A program made the translations under genes and the position numbers. From NCBI GenBank assembly GCA_934394585.1, contig CAKRQU010000013.1, forward strand, positions 1-46,865: 46,865 nt of DNA, read 5' to 3'. Positions 41,553 through 46,865 of the stretch are shown here, piece after piece. The number at the start of each line of letters is the position of its first letter. Position 1 is the stretch's first letter. The notes beneath the pieces are model-generated. The model worked only from the letters and a program-made list of their open reading frames with translations. It was not told the DNA's origin and did not search any database. This stretch comes from an uncultured Eubacteriales bacterium (GTDB lineage: Bacteria; Bacillota; Clostridia; Oscillospirales; CAG-272).

Positions 41553-41583
41553 TTTTTCCCTGTGAAAAATGTTCCCTTAAAAC

Positions 41584-43266
41584 TTATTTAATGGAATTTT
41601 CGTAGGACTCGATCATCTTTTTAGACATGACACCCGCACGACCCCGATGTCGTTCACCGAGCTTTTTGAGCCATTTTTCCGTATTTTTGCCCGTAAATAT
41701 CTTGATTTCAAGTTTCGCTGTATCATTTCCGTCTGATGTGACTATGATTTTATCAATATATTGGGCAACAAATTCGTTTGTAATCATACCTGTGCTTGCG
41801 TCACGGACAGCAGCATCGAGTCTCGCTTTTACCTCGCCGATGTGCTTGCGGTATTCCTCTTTTGTGAACAGCTGCTCTTCAAGTTCTGTGAGCGTTTTCT
41901 GCGCTTCCTCCGCTTCCCTGTCGCAGGAGGCGGTCATGGATTTGAAATTTGCCGTCGTAATGACGCCTGTCGTTACAAGCTCGAGAAGTTTATTTTTCTT
42001 TTGGTCGGCAAGCGCTATAATCCGCTTTTGTTCTTCCATCTGCCCTGCGGTTTCATCATCCGCTTCCATTGACCGGAACATTTCTTCGTAGCTTGCAAGC
42101 AAGGCTTCCACATCCACGCGCGTTTCGCTGAACACCTCGAACAGGATGGGTTTGATCTCATCCTCGTAGATTGGGAAAGATGGGCAGGAATCAGCACCGT
42201 TGTTAATCTTGCCTGAGCAGACCCATTTGGAATTGACCGTACCATCCTTGCCTTTGGATTCACGGCGGTAATATGCGGCACCGCAATGGGCACAGTATAA
42301 TTTTCCTGTCAGGAGATTTGCATGGTTACAAATGCCTTGACGGTTTTTAACATCCTCACTTCTGCGGGTCAATACCTCATTTGCTTTATCCCATAGTTCC
42401 TCGGATACGATGGCGGGAACAATTTCTCCTGTTTCATCTTTAAACATGACCCATTCTTCGGGAGGCAAAAACTTCTGCTTTTTTGTAAACATATCCACAA
42501 TACGAACCTTGTTGCCCACATAATAGCCCTTGTATTTCGGATTGGATATGATACCCGACATTGTGGTATGAGCAATCTTGTTGCCGTTGTAATTACGGTA
42601 CCCCTGTTCGTAGAACAGCGTTTCGAGTTGCTTCATGCTGTATTCGCCTGTCGCGTAAAGCCTGAACAAATCGCGCACCATCGGTGCCTGGCTTTCGTCA
42701 ATGACAAGGCGTTTTTCATCCTTTTTATATCCAAAAATACGGCTGTTGCCAAGAACCACATTGGACTTGATAGCTTGCTGATGCCCGAATTTGACACGCG
42801 AGGAGAGCTTGCGAAGCTCGTCCTGCGCAATGGAGGACATAATTGTAAGCCGAAGCTCTGCATCTTCATCAAGCGTATTGATGTTATCGTTTTGAAAAAA
42901 TACACCCACTCCCCATCCGAGCAATTCTCTTGTATATTGCAGAGAGTCAAGCGTATTACGGGCAAATCGGGAGATTTCCTTTGTTATAATAAGGTCAAAT
43001 GCGCCCTCCTTAGCATCAGCAATCATCTCATTGAAGTGTTTTCTCTTCTTTGTAGAAATACCGGAAAGCCCCTCGTCAACATAACCCTGAATATATGTCC
43101 ACGCGCGGTTTCTCTTGATCAAGTCTTCATAATATGCAATCTGGTTGTCGAGTGAGTTGAGCTGTTCATCGCTTTCAGAAGAGACGCGCGCGTAATATGT
43201 GACCCGCAGGGGGATATCATATATTGATTTTGTTCGTAATAATGCTCTGATATTTAAGATATCCAT
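41584..43266 (-). CDS. Large serine recombinase (site-specific integrase)
   Basis: Integrates and excises the element through a covalent Ser-DNA link. The N-terminal resolvase domain has TYYARVSSES with the nucleophile near Ser29, the DEGLSGISTKKR stretch and FDLIITKEISRFARN. A recombinase domain follows (GYKKDEKRLVIDESQ, and MSGIISNPKYKGYYVGNK), then a zinc ribbon with CAHCGAAYY and CxxP-type cysteines near SGKINNGADSC and a long coiled coil. Length is 560 residues. A promoter with TTGCAA-17-TATAAT lies upstream. Confidence 0.95.
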   Translation of the reverse strand: MDILNIRALLRTKSIYDIPLRVTYYARVSSESDEQLNSLDNQIAYYEDLIKRNRAWTYIQGYVDEGLSGISTKKRKHFNEMIADAKEGAFDLIITKEISRFARNTLDSLQYTRELLGWGVGVFFQNDNINTLDEDAELRLTIMSSIAQDELRKLSSRVKFGHQQAIKSNVVLGNSRIFGYKKDEKRLVIDESQAPMVRDLFRLYATGEYSMKQLETLFYEQGYRNYNGNKIAHTTMSGIISNPKYKGYYVGNKVRIVDMFTKKQKFLPPEEWVMFKDETGEIVPAIVSEELWDKANEVLTRRSEDVKNRQGICNHANLLTGKLYCAHCGAAYYRRESKGKDGTVNSKWVCSGKINNGADSCPSFPIYEDEIKPILFEVFSETRVDVEALLASYEEMFRSMEADDETAGQMEEQKRIIALADQKKNKLLELVTTGVITTANFKSMTASCDREAEEAQKTLTELEEQLFTKEEYRKHIGEVKARLDAAVRDASTGMITNEFVAQYIDKIIVTSDGNDTAKLEIKIFTGKNTEKWLKKLGERHRGRAGVMSKKMIESYENSIK

Positions 43267-43312
43267 ATCATCGCCCTTTCGTAAATTCGTTTTATCATTA
43301 TCTATTGATTAT

Positions 43313-43341
43313 ATTATACCATAATCGACCTCATATTGCAA
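43313..43341 (-). promoter_or_regulatory. Sigma-A promoter of the recombinase gene
   Basis: On the minus strand TTGCAA (43336-43341), 17 bases, then TATAAT (43313-43318), about 45 bases before the ATG. Confidence 0.82.
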
Positions 43342-43391
43342 TACAGAAATCGAAATTTGTCAAATAATATCTTCGACAAACATTTATGTAT

Positions 43392-43412
43392 CGGAGTGCT
43401 CAAAGCACTCCG
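43392..43412. terminator. Hairpin after the mobilization operon
   Basis: CGGAGTGCT, a 3-base loop and AGCACTCCG form a perfect 9-bp stem about 12 bases beyond the stop of the 59-residue gene. The T-tract is missing; it may act as a weak terminator or protect the transcript end. A second small stem, AGGTGA/TCACCT, overlaps that stop codon (43413-43430). Confidence 0.55.
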
Positions 43413-43424
43413 AGGTGAACCCGC

Positions 43425-43604
43425 TCACCTTGCGTCCTTTTCCGGATAGCGTTTTGCTTTTCTTGCGGCAATCTTTTCGGTCATTCGCTTGTATTCTTTC
43501 TCTGAGATTGTACCGCTCTCAAACAGATAACGATTGAAATAATTAAGCCACATATCCTCTGCCATGCGTTTTTCGCGTTCTTCGTCAGTTATAACTTTCC
43601 CCAT
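43425..43604 (-). CDS. Small charged protein of mobile elements, SHOCT-like
   Basis: A 59-residue protein, MGKVITDEEREKRMAED at the start, with a C-terminal helix-turn-helix-like block SGTISEKEYKRMTEKI that recalls SHOCT-type short domains. Such proteins sit next to recombinases in many Firmicutes elements; function is unknown. The start at 43604 has GAGGTAACCGG upstream. It follows the relaxase gene by 83 bases. Confidence 0.75.
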   Translation of the reverse strand: MGKVITDEEREKRMAEDMWLNYFNRYLFESGTISEKEYKRMTEKIAARKAKRYPEKDAR

Positions 43605-43687
43605 CCGGTTACCTCGTTCTTTCAAGATTGTTCAGATATATTTTCCTCCCTTCGAGAGAAAATAATTCAGATAATAAAAATGTGATA

Positions 43688-45841
43688 CTATAAACTCTGC
43701 TCATACTCATATTTCTTCCTTTCTCTGTGTTCCGGTATGGTGGTGCAGTCTTCCACCGCCGGTCTTTCGTCGAACATAGCAGACAGATCGCCGACCAAGT
43801 CGGCAATGCCGGTGGTGATGGAGATCACCGTGTTCCGGCTCATGTTCTGCAATGCCCGATAGGCATTTTCATTGCCCTTGTGTGCCGCCGTGTTCAGATA
43901 CTCCACGGCTTTTTGCCAGTCGAAATAATCTGATTCGAAGAGATAAATTTTGGCAAGCCTGTACTCCGCATAAATATCTCCCATCTGCGCCGCCTGCTCC
44001 AAAAGCGCGATCGCTTTCGGAATGTCCTTTTTCAGACACTTGCCGTCGGCGTAATACTTGCCGAGCGTATAGGCAGCGTGAGCGTTCCCGTGGCGTATTG
44101 CATCGTACAGAAGATCGACACCCGCCTTGCGGTCAAGGCGAAGGAAATCTCCGGTGAGATACAATCGCCCCAGCAATGCCTCGGCGTGCTGGTTGTTCTG
44201 CTTGGCAGATAGGAGCAACCAATACTCGGCGTTCTCAGGAATGCGGCGGTAATAGTCGCCCTCACAGATCATCTTGCCGAGCCGATACTGCGCCATGTGG
44301 TATCCCTGCTTTGCGGAGGATTCAAGGTAATACGCGCCGTCGTACTCATCGTAGTACGGACTGTCCTCATCAAACAAAATGCGGGAGAGACGGTACCCGG
44401 CATATAGGTTGCCAAGCTCCGCCTGCTCCCGCAGATCATTGTATTTTCTCTGTGTCAGATCTTCCGTTTCTGTCGCTTCATCGTCGGACAGGTCGGTTTC
44501 CTGCCGTTCATCCCTGAAAAAGCCTCTTATCTCATCAGAAGACAGATTACCGTGCTTAAAATCGCCGAACCGCCGATGGTCGATGCAATCGCTGTGATGA
44601 TCCACCGCTTCATACCCGTAAGCAGATCCTTGAATTCTTTGATGCGATTGGTTTCCTTCAAGTCGAGACCTGAGATAAACTGCTCGCGCATCCTCCCATC
44701 CTGTTCGAGCAGCTCCTTGTTCTGATTCAGCAGCGTCAGCACTCTCGGTACAATGCTCTCCGCCGTTTTCTGCACGTTTCCGGTCACATCCTCCGCCCAA
44801 TTCCGGATTTCGTTCCACATCTCGTCCGTATATACCTGCGATTCTTCCTTGGTTGTCAGCTCCGCAATCTGCTGATACAGCGTGGGCTGAAAGGTCACTG
44901 CCTGTTTCGTCCATTCCCGAAAGGCGTTCCAGTCCTCCTTCGGAATCGCATAAACAATCGGCTGATACGGTGTTTCCTCGATTGTCTTGACTGCCGTTCT
45001 GGATGCCGCTTTCAGTTTGTCCATGGAACTGACTGCCGGCGTGTTCTGTAATTTGTTTTCGTATTCTGAATTCATACTCTAAATTCTCCTTGGTATATTT
45101 GTTGTCGTGTAATTTGTTGTCCCGGACTTTTCTGCCGTTCGGACAGGTGAATGTGATATATTTTCTTTCCTCCGTCCATGTGACGGAATAACCGACAGAG
45201 GCAAGGATATCACAAAACTCGCGTCTGTCGCCCGCCTGTGTCATGGCAGTGTCAATGTCATTGATCAGTCCGAACTTCCAGCCCTCACCTCTCATCGTTG
45301 CACGGTACTCCCGCGTACCGATGCCCTGACCGTTTCTGCGCTCCGACGGCGGCAGAACAGACAGACCGTGGTCACGGCAGATGTCATCGCTGATTTTCCG
45401 AAGCTCCTGTAAGGTGTTGGGCGTGAAGTGAATCTTTCTGCCATCTTCAAAGCTGACCGAATTGACAATAAAATGGTTGTGTACTCTCTGAACGCCGCTG
45501 TCGTCATGTGCATCCAGATGCGTGGCGACCAAAACCTCGTATCCCGGAAAAGACTTCCCGGCAAATTCCAGACCGATGCGGTGGGCTTCCTCATAGGACT
45601 GAATTTCCCCCGGCAGAAAGGACTGCACATACTGATAGAAGTAAGTGCCGCAGGCTTTGCCGTAAAGATTTTTGGTTGCCATGAACTCTTCATACGCGTG
45701 CTGACCGAGGCAGTTGACACCGCCGACATACTGCTGTCCGTTTTCGTCAACGGTTTTCTTCTCCTGCACGCAGTAGCGGATACAACCGCGCATGGCACTC
45801 GGCGTCTGCTTGCTCTCCTTGATAAAAATAACGGTTGCCAT
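43688..45841 (-). CDS. MOBP-type relaxase fused to Sel1-like repeats
   Basis: Nicks oriT and leads transfer of the element. Residues 1-250 hold the relaxase/mobilization nuclease domain (MobA/VirD2 type) with the metal-binding triad in HLDAHDDSGVQRVHNHF (His108, His121, His123); the nucleophilic Tyr should be in the N-terminal part, Tyr23 (RYCVQ) being the best guess. Residues 256-438 are hydrophilic, with low-complexity Glu/Gly/Arg/Ser composition, because this DNA also encodes the nested gene. From about 450 to 690, five or six Sel1-like repeats (LGNLYAGYRLSRILF, KQGYHMAQYRLGKMI, RHGNAHAAYTLGKYYADG, QMGDIYAEYRLAKIYL) form a helical solenoid. Length is 717 residues. Confidence 0.92.
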   Translation of the reverse strand: MATVIFIKESKQTPSAMRGCIRYCVQEKKTVDENGQQYVGGVNCLGQHAYEEFMATKNLYGKACGTYFYQYVQSFLPGEIQSYEEAHRIGLEFAGKSFPGYEVLVATHLDAHDDSGVQRVHNHFIVNSVSFEDGRKIHFTPNTLQELRKISDDICRDHGLSVLPPSERRNGQGIGTREYRATMRGEGWKFGLINDIDTAMTQAGDRREFCDILASVGYSVTWTEERKYITFTCPNGRKVRDNKLHDNKYTKENLEYEFRIRKQITEHAGSQFHGQTESGIQNGSQDNRGNTVSADCLCDSEGGLERLSGMDETGSDLSAHAVSADCGADNQGRIAGIYGRDVERNPELGGGCDRKRAENGGEHCTESADAAESEQGAARTGWEDARAVYLRSRLEGNQSHQRIQGSAYGYEAVDHHSDCIDHRRFGDFKHGNLSSDEIRGFFRDERQETDLSDDEATETEDLTQRKYNDLREQAELGNLYAGYRLSRILFDEDSPYYDEYDGAYYLESSAKQGYHMAQYRLGKMICEGDYYRRIPENAEYWLLLSAKQNNQHAEALLGRLYLTGDFLRLDRKAGVDLLYDAIRHGNAHAAYTLGKYYADGKCLKKDIPKAIALLEQAAQMGDIYAEYRLAKIYLFESDYFDWQKAVEYLNTAAHKGNENAYRALQNMSRNTVISITTGIADLVGDLSAMFDERPAVEDCTTIPEHRERKKYEYEQSL
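44527..45075 (-). CDS. Nested mobilization protein inside the relaxase gene (+1 frame)
   Basis: A 182-residue protein fully inside the relaxase gene in the +1 frame relative to it. It begins MNSEYENKLQNTPAVSSMDK, has a helical, coiled-coil-like middle (TAESIVPRVLTLLNQNKELL) and a C-terminal membrane segment (WIITAIASTIGGSAILSTVICLL). A perfect AAGGAG is 10 bases before the ATG. The shape (soluble helical region plus one membrane anchor) and the nested arrangement recall MbeB/MobB-type proteins nested in the ColE1 relaxase gene, known to anchor relaxosomes; homology is not shown here. Confidence 0.85.
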   Translation of the reverse strand: MNSEYENKLQNTPAVSSMDKLKAASRTAVKTIEETPYQPIVYAIPKEDWNAFREWTKQAVTFQPTLYQQIAELTTKEESQVYTDEMWNEIRNWAEDVTGNVQKTAESIVPRVLTLLNQNKELLEQDGRMREQFISGLDLKETNRIKEFKDLLTGMKRWIITAIASTIGGSAILSTVICLLMR

Positions 45842-45847
45842 AGGACA

Positions 45848-46192
45848 TCAACCTCCGCCCTGTATCACCGCATCGGTGTTGGCGTACAGCTTGTTGATTG
45901 CCTCATAGCACCGACCGATGCCATCCGCCGTTGCGGTCAGATTGACTGTCCGCACCACGCCCTGATGCGAGAGCATGGTGAGCTGATTGAGATTGCGGCT
46001 GATACATTTCAGCTCATGAAGAACCGGCTTCAGTTCTTCAATCTGATAGATTGTCTTGCCGAGCGCTGAGATGCGAAGATATTCACCGATGCCCATGCCG
46101 ATACCGGCGGCAATCTTTTCAATTGCTTTCCATTCGCCCTCTGTTACCCAAAAGGACTTTTTTCTGTTTCGTTTGCGACCTTTGGTCGCCAT
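45848..46192 (-). CDS. MobC-like relaxosome protein
   Basis: A 114-residue basic protein resembling MobC accessory proteins, which bind near oriT and help the relaxase nick. The N-terminal RKRNRKKSFWVTEGEWKAI is the usual ribbon-helix-helix start, followed by GIGEYLRISALG and RNLNQLTMLSHQG. AGAGGTGATTT precedes the ATG. It ends 6 bases before the relaxase start, implying one operon. Confidence 0.9.
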   Translation of the reverse strand: MATKGRKRNRKKSFWVTEGEWKAIEKIAAGIGMGIGEYLRISALGKTIYQIEELKPVLHELKCISRNLNQLTMLSHQGVVRTVNLTATADGIGRCYEAINKLYANTDAVIQGGG

Positions 46193-46563
46193 GACAAATC
46201 ACCTCTTTGAAAATTGTATAATTAAATTCGTTTCTTTTGGCTTACCCTTTTCTTTTCGCAAAGAAAAGGTAAGTGGGTTCGGGCTTCCGCCCGAAAAAAA
46301 TAAATGCGTTTGGCTCCAGCCGCCTTTGGCGGTGGGAGTCCAAACGCTCTGCTTGCCCCGCTGAAGCGGGAAGTCGTAGAGCTACGACTCGTGTACATTG
46401 TCCGCAATTTCTATCATTCGCTTTTCCTCCTTTCTGATGATATGGGAGCAGTATTTATAAATACAATTATGCAGAAAGAAAGTACCTGCTTATCTGAATT
46501 TGGCGTAACAAGCGAAACAACCGCGCTCCCGTTTTTCGGCTGTTCCGTTTGTTACGTCATTTT
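46193..46563. other. Intergenic region with hairpin array and candidate oriT
   Basis: No gene supported. 46241-46388 is an array of five consecutive hairpins: CTTACC-TTTTCTTT/AAAGAAAA-GGTAAG (46241-46273), TTCGGGC/GCCCGAA (46278-46295), TTTGG..CCAAA (46309-46344), CCCGCT/AGCGGG (46357-46370) and GTCGTAG/CTACGAC (46373-46388). Further on, 46505-46555 holds a 19-base inverted repeat. Since the transfer origin normally lies upstream of mobC, the region probably includes oriT. Confidence 0.7.
46505..46555. repeat. Imperfect 19-bp inverted repeat, candidate oriT
   Basis: GTAACAAGCGAAACAACCG (46505-46523) and CGGCTGTTCCGTTTGTTAC (46537-46555) match as inverted repeats at 16 of 19 positions, with a 13-base spacer. 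No T-tract follows in either direction, so it does not look like a terminator. Position upstream of the mobC-relaxase operon and shape fit an oriT inverted repeat next to a nick site. Confidence 0.55.
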
Positions 46564-46865
46564 TTACACAGATACCAACTTATTTGCCTTATCCTTGCGA
46601 AGAAGCATAACCCGTTTGAGTCTGCCGCCGAACCGCATCGTTTTTGTGTTCGTTCCGCTTTCGTCTTGTTCTATTAATCCCTCGTCGGCAAGCGCCTTGG
46701 AAAGAGACTTGGCAGAGATAGCAAAGCCTTCGTCCTGCTCTCCGCATAACCGTTTGACAGCCTTGTGAGAAGCATCCAGCATGAGATAGTAATAGGTTTC
46801 ATCCTCATACCCGATATAGTTCTTCGGTAATGTTTCAAGCCTGCTCGATGCCGGAATGAGACACA
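46564..46865 (-). CDS. C-terminal part of a protein of the mobile element (cut by window edge)
   Basis: An open frame of about 100 codons runs to the window end without a start, in the same strand as mobC. The tail reads LIPASSRLETLPKNYIGYED, later LSKALADEGLIEQDESG and RFGGRLKRVMLLRK. This looks like the C-terminus of an element-encoded primase or DUF927-type helicase/replication protein, where a winged domain with Arg/Lys closes the chain. The family call is uncertain; only the reading frame is firm. A candidate oriT lies right after its stop. Confidence 0.55.
   Translation of the reverse strand, partial: CLIPASSRLETLPKNYIGYEDETYYYLMLDASHKAVKRLCGEQDEGFAISAKSLSKALADEGLIEQDESGTNTKTMRFGGRLKRVMLLRKDKANKLVSV

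Larger units (their letters stand above)
41556..46865. mobile_element. Integrative mobilizable element, one end (continues past window)
   Basis: From a large serine recombinase at the edge through a mobilization set (small protein, relaxase, nested protein, MobC-like, candidate oriT) to a truncated replication-like protein, all on the minus strand. The genes have no relation to the neighbouring operons and their intergenic spaces differ in style. The recombinase lies next to the chromosome as expected for an attachment-site end, so attL or attR should be within 41553-41583, but the other end is not in the window and the exact junction cannot be called. Confidence 0.85.

Noticed and set aside
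46304..46768. 154-codon plus-strand frame at the right end
   Set aside because: It runs across the hairpin array and antisense to the partial minus-strand gene, without a domain or ribosome binding site.

Overview
The window looks like a chromosomal segment of a Gram-positive, spore-forming-lineage Clostridia species (Bacillota), probably a gut-type relative of the Oscillospirales. The support is: tig-clpP-clpX in the Firmicutes order; scpA-scpB followed by a DUF2953 protein, GerW/YtfJ and a DacF-like D,D-carboxypeptidase; a DUF1540 protein; a CarD regulator; frequent TTG starts with strong AGGAGG-like ribosome binding sites; and sigma-A promoters with 17-base spacers. Genus cannot be fixed from the sequence alone.

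Layout. 334-3708 (minus): tig-clpP-clpX proteostasis operon. 3809-4823: a metallophosphoesterase and a DUF1540 protein. 5624-14802 (minus): M19 dipeptidase, yraN, rnhB, rbgA, a PHP phosphatase, lepB, two membrane proteins and secA. 15020-16256: an unknown membrane-anchored protein and the RNase P RNA. 17162-27256 (plus): lon, engB, site-2 protease, scpAB, a sporulation-associated trio, an rRNA pseudouridine synthase, a small acetyltransferase-like protein, in-frame prfB and a Cys/Asp-rich membrane protein. 27306-29946 (minus): esterase, a DUF6873-like protein, rpmB and trmB. 30111-31310: small membrane proteins and an HPr-like protein without the phosphorylatable His. 32156-32665: CarD. 33034-39430: an acyl-activating enzyme, an acyl carrier protein, two PlsC-like acyltransferases and a tandem GT8 glycosyltransferase, together a probable acyl-glycan or glycolipid module. 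39619-41504: aspartate kinase and an ECF transporter S subunit. From about 41556 to the right edge lies the end of an integrative mobilizable element: large serine recombinase, small conserved protein, MOBP-type relaxase fused to Sel1 repeats with a second gene nested in another frame, MobC-like protein, a candidate oriT and a truncated replication-type protein.

The most unusual content is not protein coding. Four intergenic regions carry a highly conserved 462-463 bp element (5004-5465, 16401-16862, 31550-32011 on minus, 35206-35668), and the right flank of a fifth copy starts the window. Every copy has CAAAAGTCA / TGACTTTTG ends and two internal pairs of long complementary arms in an a-b-a'-b' order, which would make a pseudoknot in RNA. 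The elements are embedded in chains of short perfect hairpins whose stems change in a compensatory way between copies. One copy has perfect 44-bp terminal inverted repeats. The open frames inside are not conserved. The family is either a structured non-coding RNA spread in many copies or a MITE/BIME-like mobile repeat, and I consider it the best candidate for something undescribed.
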